A stretch of DNA of 64,000 nt from Asterella californica (lineage: Eukaryota; Streptophyta; Marchantiopsida; Marchantiales; Aytoniaceae), in the NCBI GenBank assembly GCA_036924285.1, contig JAYKYS010000004.1, forward strand, positions 13,548,001 through 13,612,000, given 5' to 3'. The notes beneath the pieces are model-generated. The model worked only from the letters and a program-made list of their open reading frames with translations, did no database searches and was not told the DNA's origin. Each line of letters starts with the position of its first letter. The first letter of the stretch is position 1. Position numbers and translations under genes: made by a program. Below, in pieces: positions 12,456-25,100 of the stretch.

Positions 12456-12828
12456 TTGATTAAGGAATTTTCTATTGAAACTTCATTTGTTAGTAGCTTG
12501 GAGGTTGAGCTACTGGAGAGCACAAAAATCTTGGAAAGATCTCTTACCGATTACGAGATATACGGTTCGACATACAAGGAGGTCTTGACGATACTTCATG
12601 AGGAATCCAGTTCGAGTGTCGAGGTTGAAGAAGAGACGTTTGGGAGTTAGAACCGAGACGGAAAAGCCAAAGTTAAGTATAGAGGCGTTACGATCAAGCA
12701 TCTATTGCAGTTGGGGTGCCCTTTTTGCTCTATATCAAGAAGCTTCTGCGAGCATCGGTGCAGATGCGAAGAATATTGAGTTCAAAGTAACTTCACTGTG
12801 GAGGCCACGAATGCTCCTGGCGAAGTAG
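12456..12828 (+). pseudogene. Unrecognised open frames in element A leader
   Basis: Two overlapping frames (12456-12650 and 12598-12828) read as one stretch if a frame change near 12620 is allowed. The product is Glu/Ser-rich and then basic. I do not recognise a family. It may be part of a longer leader ORF that ends in the zinc-knuckle ORF at 13038. Confidence 0.3.
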
Positions 12829-13037
12829 TGTGTGATCTTTACAAGAGTGACTTTAAGATGTCTGCTAGGATCAGTACAGACGATGGTCATGAGGATATTA
12901 TCATAGAATCTTAATTTTAGATTAGATTTTATTTCGTGTATAGCATGTATAATACACGATTTTTAGTATAAAGCTCGAAAGAGTTAAGAAAGTGATGTAG
13001 AGTTATTTTCCTCAAAGATATTTTGTTCACTTAATGG

Positions 13038-13529
13038 TTGAGAAGGTGCAACATGAGTAGAAGTTCGAAAGATTGGAAAGTTAGACTTAGAAACCTTCCT
13101 CAAGGTTTATATGTCATAGTAAGCATCGGAGAGAGCTCGAAAGAGGTTATCGTTGAGTTTGAGAACCCTAGTACAAAACCTCAAGTAGAATCTCCGAGGA
13201 GAAGAGTAGAAACCGACTTGTGGTGTTATTTTTGTAGAGGGTTGGGACATAAAGTAGTGTATTGTCCAACTAGAATCAGAACCGAGAGAGCTAAAGGGAA
13301 GCGGGAGTTTACTGATTTAAGTCTTCGAGTGAGTCCATCGTCATCAGCGCCAATTCATCTTCTAAGAGAAGATCCTTGTCCAAGTTGTGGAGTGGATGAT
13401 CTATCAAGAGGACACAAGTGCTTCGATGTGGCCGCCCTACTTACGTCAGTAGTCGAGAAGTTGGACGAGACTCAAAGAGCTGAGACGGAGAAGTTGTCGA
13501 CTTCAAAAGAGGACTCGGCTGAGTTGTGA
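13038..13529 (+). CDS. Extra zinc-knuckle ORF upstream of gag in element A
   Basis: An intact 163-codon frame. Around residue 63 it has a full CCHC knuckle, CYFCRGLGHKVVYC (C-x2-C-x4-H-x4-C), the RNA-binding module normally found in nucleocapsid. Further on a second Cys/His cluster CPSCGVDDLSRGHKC could also bind metal. It precedes, and is separate from, the gag ORF of the same element, which has its own knuckle. Its N-terminal part is basic and unlike capsid. It may be an accessory nucleic-acid-binding protein of the element, or a fragment of an older gag left by recombination. The start Met is uncertain. Confidence 0.55.
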   Translation: MRRCNMSRSSKDWKVRLRNLPQGLYVIVSIGESSKEVIVEFENPSTKPQVESPRRRVETDLWCYFCRGLGHKVVYCPTRIRTERAKGKREFTDLSLRVSPSSSAPIHLLREDPCPSCGVDDLSRGHKCFDVAALLTSVVEKLDETQRAETEKLSTSKEDSAEL

Positions 13530-13742
13530 TGGAGATCGTCACTCGGATGGTGGAGAAGCCGGTGATGCGACTCAGGCTCATGATTACCTTGGGAGAAGAG
13601 ATGACACAAGAGGTGTTGTTACAACCATTTCCTTTTATTTTATTTATGGTAGATTATTCGCGAATGGAATTGATGATGTTCGTACTCTTTTAGCGAGTAG
13701 TTATTGCACAAAAATTAGAAGGGTAGAAAGAATAGTTACAAG

Positions 13743-14746
13743 ATGGGGAAGTTACCAGTGTTTCATGAGAAGTACAATGAAGATGTAGAACCATTTGTAC
13801 GAGACTTCAAAAGGGGTTGCATCGGAAACAACGTGAGAAGGAAGGAAGAATGGGTGTTGTTACTGCCAGAGTTTTTAGAAGATTTTGCTCTTAGTGGTAT
13901 GAAGAGCGAGTGAAGAGCAAGACATCTGGTACAGTTGAGGACACATGGGAGACGTTGAGTAATGCACTCATCGAAGAATCTCTTCCAGAAGAGAGTTATG
14001 AGAAGCTCATGGTGGAGCTTACTCATTTGAAGCAACGGGACAACGAGAAAGTTCGGCAATATGCCGAAAGGGTGGATAAGTTGGAGCAACGGTTTCGGAC
14101 GGTCTTACGGAAGAGTGGAGACAATGTGGAGCTAACGATGGCGGGGATTGGAGCAGTGCTTACCAAGAACTTGGTGGGAGGGTTGAGACCTTCAATTCGA
14201 ACCCAAATGAGATACGAGAAACCAACAACCAAAGCGGAGGCCATTAAGATTGCGACAAATATGGAAGAGAGTTTGGATGAAAGGGATATCATCCAACCTC
14301 ATCATGCCGCTCTGGTGTCGACTCCGACTCTTGGTTTAACCACAACGATAGCATCTGCACCATCACAATTGGTGATCGCTTCAACGTTAGCTCCTACTCC
14401 AACGGTGGTGCCAAGATCATTTGTCCCTACAGCGGTGTCTACTGCCACCTCTGATTTCCATGCTGAGTTGAAGAGCATCATCGATACTCTTGCGGATCTC
14501 AAGATAAACGTGGTGCAGTTACGAGAATGGAGGAACAAAGGTGGAGGAGGAGGTCAAAGAGGTTACGACAACAATCCCAACCGAGGAAATCAATGTAACT
14601 TTGGAGGCAACCAAGATAACTTTGGAGGAATCACTTGTTGGACGTGTGGAGATTCTCATTTTCAGCGAAATTGTCTTAACAATGGAGCAAGAGGTACTGA
14701 AGTTGTCAGAATGAATGTGGGTGGAGGAAATCCATCACAAGGATGA
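13743..14746 (+). pseudogene. Element A gag with one frameshift
   Basis: Starts MGKLPVFHEKYNEDVEPF at 13743 and runs to a stop at about 13913. A change of frame near 13897 (EERVKSKTSGTVEDTW) restores the gag reading to 14746. The middle part, with VRQYAERVDKLEQRF, is the conserved retrotransposon gag region that forms the capsid. A flexible Thr/Ala/Pro-rich linker and a Gly/Asn-rich tail follow. The knuckle CWTCGDSHFQRNC at 14635-14673 has spacing C-x2-C-x3-H-x4-C, one residue shorter than the standard. Confidence 0.8.
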
Positions 14747-14755
14747 GACAAGGGG

Positions 14756-17700
14756 GTGGCTACTATCGATGTCGTGCGAGATCTCATCTACGAGAAAGGA
14801 GAGAGTTCAAACTCTTCTCATGCACCGGTGGAGCTTTTAGCTCAAGAAAGGAAAAGAACTCATTTTTCTGATGAACCGGTTTTCATGGAGGAGTCAACAA
14901 GTAGAAGTACTCGTTTGAGTAATGTTTCGAGTACACCAAGGGAACCAAGAAGGAAGCTGGAGATGGCGGATTTCACCATTTCATCTTCCCAAGCGAGATA
15001 TGATGTGGTTGAAGATGTGGGTGCTCAGAAAGCCAACATCACTGTTGGACAACTGATCGCACTTAATCCCAGCTTATGAAGAGAACTCAGAGGAGGACTG
15101 AGTTCTAAGAGAAGCAAGAAGAAGAAACCCAAGAATAAGACATCGAAGTCTGTGGGAGTTGATGTGGTGGATATGTATGCTTCAGAGGTATGCACTAGGA
15201 CTTCAAAGATTGAAGTCCGGTTGAATGGTCACTATGTCTCTGACGTATTGGTGGATGGAAGGTCGGCTGTAAATGCCATATCAAAGAGGTTGATGAAGAA
15301 GTTGGGGATGGAACCAACTCGCCCGGCTAGCATTGTCGTGGAAATGGCTAACAAGCAACGGATAAGACCTCTTGGTGTGTTAGAGAAGGTGGTTGTGTTT
15401 GTGATGGGAGTTCAAACATTGATGTCCTTTCAAGTGTTAAAGGACTCTAGTTATGATTTACTCCTAGATAGGCCTTGGTTGTGAGCTGTGCGCACCACTG
15501 ATAGGTGACACAAAGGATATTTACGGATTGGGTCTAGAGATCACAGAGTGATCGTACCTCTCTCGGGTGTTGGAGTTGTGACTTTTGACTCTGATAGACC
15601 CACTAGTGACTATTGGGAATCTGATACGGAGGATGATCAGAGTGTCTCAGAAGTAGATACCGGAGATTCTTACGATCAAGAATCCTCGTCTGAGGACAAA
15701 GGATTTGATCAAGATGAATCATTACATCAGCTTAGTGCTATTGACTTGTTGTCTCGACCAACAGTGGAGAAAGATCCTGACAAAGAAGAGTTGAGTGAGG
15801 CAGAGATTGTGAGAAGACTCTTTACCCTGAAGTTTGGTATCAATGTTACTCAAGAGGAGAAAAGTAGATTTCTAGATATATTTTGAAAATATATCCATGT
15901 GTTTGCTTTCAGCTACAAGGATTTGAAGGAGGTGACTCTCGAGACTCATCGAATAGAATTGGAGGAAAACGCAAGACCAGTTCGACAGAAGCAGAGAAGG
16001 GTCAATCCTACAACAACAATGATGGTCAAGGAGGAGATAGACAAGTTGAAGGAGGCGAGTTTCATCTATGAGGTGGAGAACTCAGAATGGGTTTCACCCA
16101 TTGTGATTGTCAAGAAGAAGAATGGTAAGCTGCGAGTGTGCATAGACTATAAGAAGTTGAATGCAGTTACCAAGAAGGATTATTATCCTCTACCATTTAT
16201 AGATGAGATTTTGGAGGAAGTTGCTGATCATGAGTGGTACAGCTTTGGTGATGGTTATAGTGGGTATAACCAGATCAAGATAGCACAGGAGTACCAACAG
16301 TTGACTACTTTCACTACTCCTTGGGGAACATTTGCATTTCGGGTGATGCCATTCGGATTGTGTAATGCTCCGGCCACGTTTCAAATATTCATGAACAAGG
16401 TGTTTGAACCATTCATAGGGAAGTTTGTTCGGGATTTCATTGACGATTTCTGTGTGTACGAAAGAAAGGAGGACCACTTTGATCATGTGATCAAAGTTTT
16501 GCAGCGGTTGGAGCAAGCCAACGCTTTTCTGAATCCAGAGAAGTGCATCTTTGGCTACGAAGAAGGTCTACTGTTGGGACACATCATTTCCAAGAATGGA
16601 ATTGCGGTAGATCCTGAGAAGGTGAAGAAGATTTTGGATCTTCCATTTTGGATCAACTTGACAAAGTTGAGACAGTTTCTTGGCATGGTTGGATATTATC
16701 GTAGGTTTGTCTTTTCTTTCTATGTACATGAAGAAGTGAGTTGATTTTGACTTGATAGTGCATGATCAGAAGACAAAGGAAGCATTTGAGGAGCTAAAAA
16801 AGGCATTGGTGACAGCTCCTATACTTGCTAAACTTGAATGGAGTAAAGCATTTATTCTGTATACGGATGCCTCCAATGTAGCAATCGGATGTACATTAAG
16901 TCAGTTAGATGGAGACGGGCATGATCATCCTATAACTTATGCTAGTAGACAGATGGTTCCAGCGGAGAAGAATTACTCCGTGACTGAACGAGAAGGATTA
17001 GCGGTGATCTTTGGATTGAAGAAATTTCGACACTACTTGCTAGGAGGGAAATTTTCCATAGTCACAGATCACAAGACTTTAAAGTATATCTTTAATAAGT
17101 CTAATGCCAAAAGTCGTATTGCTCGTTGGAAGATCCTTCTAACAGAATACGATTACGTGATCGAAAATAGACCAGGGAAAAAGCACGTGAATGCTGATCT
17201 TTTGTCAAGGACTTATGATGATAAGGGAGAAGAACCGTTTGATGATTCATTTCCAGACGAGCATCTGATGACAATCACAAGCATCGAGGAGATACCAGAC
17301 GAGTACAAGGAAATCTGGAGTTTCCTTACAGATGGCTCTTTTCCAAAAGGTATGCATACCCGAGAACGTAACGCGTTGATCAAGAAATGCAAATCTTACA
17401 CCATGGTGGAGGGAATTCTGTTTCATCAAGGAGCAGATGGGTTACTAAGGAGAGCAGTTGGTCAGAAGGAGACATTCAAGCTAATGCACGAGTTTCACGA
17501 CGGAACTATTTGCGGAGGTCACTTTGCTGGTAAGATAACAACCTTCAAGATTTTGGATGCGGGTTATCACTGGAGAGAGATTTTCAAAGAGTGTTTAGAC
17601 TATTGCAAAACTTGCGACGTATGTCAAGCATTTGCTCTGAAGTCTACTAAAACACCTCCGTTAAGATCAATTCTAGTATTAGGGTCGTTCGAGAAATGAG

Positions 17701-18605
17701 GTATTGACTTTGTAGGTCCTCTTAATAAGACACCTCGAGGCAATAGATACATTGTAGTCGCCACTGACTATTGTACCAAGTGGGTAGAGGCTAGACCTTT
17801 GAGAGAGACCAATGAAACAAAAGTCGGTAGATTCCTATGAGAGAGGATCATCACAAGATTTGGATGCCCGTTAGAGTTGGTCTCAGATAGAGGAGGAGAG
17901 TTTGTAGAGAGCATGACTACTGCTATGCTACAACACTTTTCTATCAAGCCACGAGTAACGACCTCATACAAACCAAATGCTAATGGTCTTGCGGAGAAGA
18001 CCAATCTTACACTTTGTATGATGCTCGTCAAAGATGCTAGTGTTGAGACTGCGAAATATACTTGGGATAAGAGGCTACATGCCATCTTAGGGGAGTATCG
18101 AACGACAACAAAGACTTCTACTGGGTACTCCCCATTTCGACTGGTTTATGGAGTGGAGTCCAAGTTGCCGATCCAATTCGAATTGGATACTTTTCAAACT
18201 ATTCAACGAAAGTTGAAGAGGTCGAGGGGAGAAGACGTGGTCAGATCAAGAAGAGAGTAACTCATGGAGTTGGAAGAGACCCGAGCGGTAGCAATGATCC
18301 GGATGGAACGAGCTCAGGCGTATCAAAAGAAGAGTTACAACAAACGGTTGGGCAAGAGAGAGGTAAAACCTTTTCAAGTCGGAGATTGGGTAATGTTATA
18401 TGATGCTATCAGATTCAAGAGGGCTAGGAAGAAGTTTCTTCCGAGATATTTTGGTCCTTTTGTTGTAGATAAGGTGTGGAGCAACTTCATATATGACCTT
18501 CAAGAGCTGGGAGGAAGGAGATTCGATGGGGTAAATCATGACAAGTTGAAGTTGTTTCATCGACGAAAGTTCTCTCTTCACTCCGAGGACGGAGCGAAAA
18601 TTTAG
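14756..18605 (+). pseudogene. Element A pol (PR-RT-RH-IN), broken
   Basis: Pieces in order: a linker ending QLIALNPSL (14756-15079); aspartic protease 15152-15484 with LVDGRSAVN at the active-site loop and a DLLLDRPWL end; an acidic linker 15548-15886; RT 15899-16744 with CIDYKKLNAV, DGYSGYNQI and the catalytic FIDD at about 16437; RNase H 16752-17230 with YTDAS and TDHKTL. Integrase follows: an HHCC finger near 17500-17625, a core with ATDYCTKWVEA, SDRGGEF and PNANGLAEKTN, and a C-terminal domain 18264-18605. Stops or frame changes at 15079, 15482, 15884, 16742, 17697, 17838 and 18258 inactivate it, although most catalytic residues persist. Confidence 0.85.
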
Positions 18606-18608
18606 TCC

Positions 18609-18618
18609 GGGGGTAAAA
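18609..18618 (+). other. Polypurine tract of element A
   Basis: GGGGGTAAAA directly before the 3' LTR start TGTAACGACC and just after the pol stop at 18603-18605. Such a tract primes plus-strand DNA synthesis in LTR elements. Confidence 0.65.
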
Positions 18619-19533
18619 TGTAACGACCTATGTTACATATAGGAAGTTTGTCTATTAGTAAGGTATTTAGTTATAACTAAGTGTTGAGAATGTTTATTTG
18701 CTGCCCAAGTACTTTAAGGAGGTATCAAGTTAGTCATGACTAGCTAAAGTTAGTTATGGTTAAACTTAGCTGTACTTTTGGCAGAATTCAGATATTTCCT
18801 AAAGAGTGAGCACTACTATCTTGTCATCTTGTCTAAAAGGTAGAAAGGAGGTGGAAAGTATCCCTTATCTCCTTTTTGACTTGATATTAGTGGTTAGATT
18901 AAAGTTGTGGACTTTATGGGCATTAAAAACAAGAAGAGATTCCACATGTTTTCTTTTTAGTGGGTCCTAGTGTAGAGAGGGGGTGGAAATTCGAGATTCC
19001 TTGAGAATATTCCAGAATCCTTCTAGAAGTTGTTGACTTTGAAGGAATAAGCCCATGTGAAAAGATAAGAAGCCCATGTGATTAATGCTTTTATCTTAAG
19101 TAATATCTTAGTAAAACCCGGTAAAAGTAGTTACGGCTGAGTTACCGAAAGGTACCAAAGTAAAAACCTAGAATGTATAAATAGAGGAGTAGAGAAGAGC
19201 TCCTCATCCTTGTTTTCACATCGTCGTAATGACAACTTGAGTAATATAGAGAGTGTGGGATATTTTTAGCATGTGAGAACTTGAGAGACGTCGTTAGAAT
19301 GGAGGATTTTAGTTGATGAGTTTATGGAGATTTTTAGTTGATAAGTTTGTGGGTGTATGAATGAGTGAACTTAGCATTTTCCCTTCAAGATTCATGGTGT
19401 GCTTCCATCAAAGCCATCAGAGGTGACCCGTGAGTGAGAGACAAGCCCGACATTTGCAGATTCATCGATGACGATCGTGGTGGTTGAGAGAATCGGGGGG
19501 GTAGTTGATCGATGGGATCGTGAAGGGTTTACA
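18619..19533 (+). repeat. 3' LTR of element A
   Basis: Begins TGTAACGACC after the polypurine tract and ends TTTACA at 19533, where similarity to the 5' LTR fragment stops. It has a TATA box (19176-19183, TATAAATA). Target-site duplication cannot be checked because the 5' end of the element is lost. Confidence 0.85.
19176..19183 (+). promoter_or_regulatory. TATA box of 3' LTR
   Basis: TATAAATA in the U3-like part of the LTR, with the same flanks as in the 5' copy. Reading out from here would run rightwards towards the ureide permease gene, 3 kb away on the same strand. Confidence 0.6.
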
Positions 19534-22182
19534 GTACATCTGAGGATCAGCTCATGGAGGCTCGGGCTCCTTAGATATAGCTAGTGTTCCTAAGGGTTTT
19601 CACTCTACGCTCTTGGTTTGGTGGTCCTCGTTTTTTATACCACGGTGGGGGTATGACCACTTGTCTGTTATGTTATTTTCTCTCAATGAACGGTAAGGGA
19701 TGGGTCGGCATGGGGATGCCATGAACGAAACAGAAGTTTGTTTATCAGCTCTTTTGGAGACAGCTTCTGTTTCAACCCAGGAGCGCTGCAGGAAAGGAGA
19801 AGCAGAGGAAATAGCTGGTCTCATGAAGAGTGGGTGATTACCTATCGATAATCAGAGTATGGAATGTGGAAAAACATCTGAGATGAGAGATGATTGCGAT
19901 GGTGCTCGTTGTATAGTCATGCGATGAGGTTCGTTATCGGTGACTTTGCAGAATGTATTTTTGTGGGATGTCATGCACAAGGATTTTGTGACCTAGTTTG
20001 TTGAAGCACATGTCTTGACAGTGTTTGGAGATATGCGTAACGAGAAACGCAGTTGGTTTCTGCATATATCTTTGGGCAGGTTCTTGCTCTGATCCAAGGA
20101 TTTATCATCGTTCACAATTCATATCTGAGTTTGGGTGCCAGATTATCGGCATTATAATTGACAAGTCGGCAAGCGAAAGCAAATAGTACTCCAGAATTTT
20201 ACCAAATGAGACTCTCGGAAGATATGTTCCATACAACTCAATCGTTATGAGGGGATCTTGCACGTCGATCGTAGAGAAAATGGATTAAGTATCTATACGA
20301 GTGCGGAGGGAATTCATGGGATGACTAGATAACCACATGTTTCCTACTTAGAAAAGATAATTTTTATCCATCTTAGTGTTGGTATAAAACAACCTTGTTA
20401 ACTAAAAAGTTAACTCGTGAGAATCAACAAGTAGAGTCTTAGCAAGTGGCGAAACGAATTCTTGCAAAGGAATCTTGGTTAGCAGTCCATCTCATGGGGT
20501 TCGTCACTTCTGGAAATCATCGTTGGGTGTTGTTTGGGTCTCCCAAGCGTGAGATGGATGCGTGGCATGCAAAGACTCTTACTTGTCTTACATGATCTTG
20601 GACTAAGTTTCTGAATATCAAGGGTTTGTTTGGTTCACATAGTGCACTTAATTTTACCTTTCTGAATTAAGATAATTTGGTGTAAGTCTAACAGATAGTC
20701 TTAGCAAGTGGCAAAACGTGTTCTTTCAAAGCAGTCCATCTCATGGGGTTCGTCACTTTTGGAAATCATCGTTGGGTGTTGTTTCGGTCTCCCAAGCGTG
20801 GGATGGGTGCGTGGCATGCAAAGACTCTTGTCCTATATGATCTTGGACTAAGTTTTTGAATATCAAGAGTTTGTTTGGTTCACATAGTGCACTTATTTTT
20901 ACCATTCTGAATTAAGGTAACTTGGTGTAAGCCTAACAGATAGTCTTAGCAAGTGGCAAAACGTGTTCTTTCAAAGGAATGGTTTTCTAGCAGTCCATCT
21001 CATGGGGTTCTTCACTTCTCTGAATTAAGGTAAAATTGGTGTAAGCGTAACAGATAGTCTTAGCAAGTGGAAAAATGCGTTCTTTCAAAAGAATGGTTTT
21101 CTACCAGTCCACCCCATGAGATGGACTGCTAGAAACTTTGTGTAAGCCTAACAGCAGAACACATAGTTTGAAGAAATTGATGGGGCAAATTGACATGGAT
21201 TAGCAACTTGAATCAGCACGTCATGAGTTTCTGATAGACATACTGTTTAGATGAATCATCGTAATGACATGTTTCGTTCTTGTCATGTCCTTCGTTTCTT
21301 GTAACATTAAGTTGTGTACGTTCCGAGGTTAACTTTTACCATGGGCGACTGCATTTCCTCCCTTGTGCAGAAGTCTGTTGGAGTGGTAGATTCTTCGTTT
21401 GGCTCTGGTGCTGGCAGGAGACTCTAGGTGAGGAGGCTTGTATGGCACATGGGAAGTGTTGTTAGGTCCGAGGTTGTTGGAGTTGGCTCCAACAGTGTGG
21501 AGCTGCAAGGAAGGTCACACGAGTCCAGTCAAGGATGAAGATCTTCAGATTCTTGGTTGAAAGTCAGTACGATACCATTCCTGGTCAAGTGCGGGAAGAA
21601 GTTGTTCGAAGTTACATATGAACAACTTCGCGGGGTTCCTTCGGAGCGACGACATGCCTGATCACGGGTTAAGTGGCAGTGATTGCTGAGTGAAATCTCG
21701 GTTCGATTGGGTCTTAAATCACCACACGGGCGGCTGGCTTGGAGTGTGCCTGTTTTTCTATATCCGTCCATTTGACACTGGAATTGGGCAGGGTCAGGGT
21801 CCCCCTCTCCTCCTTTTACACATTCTATGCTTCGTCTCTTCCGAGAACTTCACGTCCACTGCTCCCAGTGACCCGCTCCACTGTGCACACAACTTCATGT
21901 AACTTCGTGCTTACATACATATGCCGAATGCGGATGCTCATCCAGAAATTTATATTCATGTGATCGAAACCTCTTATTTTCTCGTTAACATCATCTGGAG
22001 TGGATGATGGGACTGCGTGCATGCATTACAGTGTACGAGAAAATATTATTGTTCATGGAGTGGAGTGGTCAGTCAGTCCGTAAAGTCCCTTTGATTTGGA
22101 TGCAGTTGGTGGCTCCCTCAGAATTGAAATTGGATGGGCTGGTGCCACAGTGCAGTGCAGGATAGCAAGGCGATTATAGAAA
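19534..22182. other. Intergenic region upstream of ureide permease
   Basis: No convincing gene. It contains the tandem repeat 20435-21160, described separately, and probably the promoter and 5' untranslated region of the downstream gene, though I see no clear TATA box at a decisive position. Confidence 0.5.
20435..21160. repeat. Imperfect tandem repeat, about 245-262-bp unit
   Basis: AGTCTTAGCAAGTGG starts at 20435, 20697, 20942 and 21056. The first three steps carry the blocks CAGTCCATCTCATGGGG, ATCGTTGGGTGTTGTTT and GTTTGGTTCACATAGTGCAC. The last step (114 bp) has an internal deletion. The end near 21110 also contains an inverted scrap (CCACCCCATGAGATGGACTG). Confidence 0.85.
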
Positions 22183-25100
22183 ATGTACCTCGTCGAGGAC
22201 AAAGGAGGCGCCATAGCGTTGATGCTGGCAGCACTCGTTTTCCTCGGAACATGGCCTGCAATCATGAACTATTTGGAACAGCGGGGCCGTCTGTTGCAGC
22301 ATACTTATCTCGACTATTCCATCTCCAACTTCCTCGTCGCCGTGATTTTTGCACTCACGTTCGGCCAGTTCGGGCATAGTGATGACACCCGGCCCAGCTT
22401 TCTCACTCAACTAGGACAGGTATTCGCTCTTCTTGCTCACGTGTACGATGGATTGTTGCTGCTAAGTCCTCTCCTCTCCTCTCCTCTTTCTCTTTCTCTT
22501 TCTCTTTCTCTTTCTCTTTCTCTTTCTCTTTCTCTTTCTTTTCCTCTTCAAATCACCGAGGGCTGTGCTAAAGGCAGCGCAGCTTCTGTTCTCGTGTAGC
22601 TTTCGCTGCAAGGCGTCGTGTATGAACACGTCGTATACGAACCAATGTTTGCCTCTATATTTTGGTCGTGGTCAAGCTAATACATCAAGCTCATTGTGCT
22701 GTAGAAGTTAACAGCCTTTGTGCTGCCGGATTCAACGTCCAGTGAAGTCGAAAATTCAAGATACAGTGAGTGAGTGAGTGCGCGAGCTTGCTTTGGGCGC
22801 AGAGTAGTCATTTCTTGATCCTCAAAGCACCTGGAGTTCACATGAATTTTCACTTGATACAACATAACATGGAACAGGACAGGGCCCTGTCCTTTCATGA
22901 CTTGAAATCTTATGTAAGTTTCTCTCTCTTGAGCAGTAGCAGCCAGCCAGCATCCTAAGCAAAGGCAAGATCATTCTGACACCAGTATGCGGTGCTCAGT
23001 ATACATACTCCGGAAACTACCACTTTAATTACTTCAGTCTCCGTCAAAACGTTCTTACCGTATAGTACCTAACATTGAAATCACGTGTGGCCTCGCGCTC
23101 ACAGTTGTACTCACCATGTGCTCCAGCACCCGTCGCGGGACCGAATTCTTTTTTGAAGGCTTTTTTTTGGAGCTGCATTTCCTTCCGAATGCAATCTCTG
23201 TAGCTGAGGGTGCTAGTTCCATAGAAATGTAGAACAGTAAAAAGGAGTAATTCAGATGTACTGGTCCAACCAACGTCATGAGCAGCTGTTATAGGACTTC
23301 ACTCGTGGTTCAGAGCAGAACTTCAAATGTGATCACCACATCGACACTGGGCATTATTCTCACTTTAACGATCATATCCTCTTGCTCGGTCAAGCTCTTC
23401 TGTTGACTTCCACCTTTCGGGTAAAAACTGGTACTCCAGTCAAGACCTATTCCCGAGTCAATCTCTATATTGTTACCACTGGAGGCTTCCAGTGTAGCGG
23501 CATGTAGCAAGTCATTAGCATCTGAAGTCAGACGAGTGGCTGGCTGTGTTGGTTACCCTTTAGACTCGTGACAAGTTTAGGGGTTGCAAGGTGTATGTAC
23601 ACACCTGATAGATTTTGATGAAATCAGAGTCAATGTTGAAGTGCATGCAGGGAAAGTGTGAATACCAGCATGCTCGGTGTGTTACTCGTGGAAGTTAGGG
23701 ATTTGAGTGCACACCTACTCATTGCCTACAGCTGTGTTAGTAACTTTTGAACAGAATACTGATCGAATGGCTTGCGGACCGTGGACCTGTACTTGTTGAT
23801 TGCTGGGTACCGAGAATTTAATGTCAGAATAAGGCCAATTTGTTCTCCCGGTTCTGTGTTGTTATTGAGGTTACTAAATAATTCGCTCGACGTATGCTTC
23901 CCACTTTGTCTCACTTGTTCTATCCCGATAGATATTAACCCTAAATTCTACGTAAATGTTAAGACAACACAAAAGCTCTTACTTCCTTCATTTTTGTCAC
24001 ACGTTCATTCGGTGTGTTCCATTTCAACTGAAGGCCAACCCGGTTCTAGACCTCGTTTTTTCTGACGCACGAGGACGATCATAGGTATGAACAGCTTGCA
24101 CTCATCTAGTACAGGTCATCGATATTGTTCTTCTGGACCAGAGTTTCAGGACATTTTGTGTTTGCTACAGTTTCCAACACTGTGTCTTGTGGTTATACAT
24201 TTCTACTGCTAAAAGTCTGTTTTCTGCCACGCATTTGAAAAATCATACGCATAAATCTTGCACTGCATATAGTATATGTCATCTATGCTACTCTCCCACA
24301 CCATGGGGGTCCAGTCTCGGGAATGCTCAGCGTTAGCGCACTAAAAGGATGCTCAACGTTAGCCACATTCACGCCCCTCTATTCTCCTTACTATGTACTT
24401 CTCCGGTATTCTCGGTTGCATTGCACTCTGCATCACACTCTATACCAAGGGGAACCTTATCTGGAAATGTGCGTCTTGCTACACATTCCCATCGGCACAC
24501 CCTTCGGTTACAAACAATTCGCTAACTCCGCTTGACAGTTTAGCGCACATCGGCCCCTATTGGCTACTTACTGTGTACTTAGCCCCGTATTTCCCTCTGT
24601 ACTAGAGAGTGGTCCTTGGTAAAATCTGCCATTCTCGACGTATGAATATATGTACTTCTCCGGGTTCAGTATTTCCGGGTTACCTCGGTGGGTAGTTCTG
24701 GCATTGCGCTGCTATCCGCATAGACCAACACATATATTTCAATCTGCTGTATGCTTCGATTCGGTGTATGTATAATCAGTATTTTCTCTTTCATTTGACT
24801 CCTCTACTTGAGATATCTGCATGCTTTAGAGGACTTAGATGCAAAGTTACTCAAGCTGATTATCGGAGTCTTTCTGTGATAGTCGTGGATTGTGGTTAAT
24901 CCACTTGGAATCCGACTTGCACTGGGTTGTAAACATATTCTTTCGTTGAAATTTACGTGAGAGACTGTGTGAGAACGCTTTTGTGAAACTACGAGTGGAA
25001 TACTTCATCTTCGGGACTGTCCAAACTTTAAGGCAGCTGAAGGATGCTGATAATTTCTGTATGAGTGTTGTCACAAGTTACAAAGCAGAGAACTTTCTAA

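Larger units (their letters stand above)
11396..19533 (+). mobile_element. Ty3/gypsy element A with truncated 5' LTR
   Basis: The element runs from a partial 5' LTR (11396-11715) through a long leader, an extra zinc-knuckle ORF, gag, protease, RT, RNase H and integrase to a polypurine tract and a 915-bp 3' LTR (18619-19533). Internal order is RT before integrase, so Ty3/gypsy. RT phrases such as DGYSGYNQI and FIDDFCVY resemble the non-chromovirus (Tat/Athila-like) branch. The sequence after the 5' LTR (about 11716-11735, ending CCGTTGCC) recalls the primer-site region of that branch but is degenerate. Several stops show it is inactive. Confidence 0.85.
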
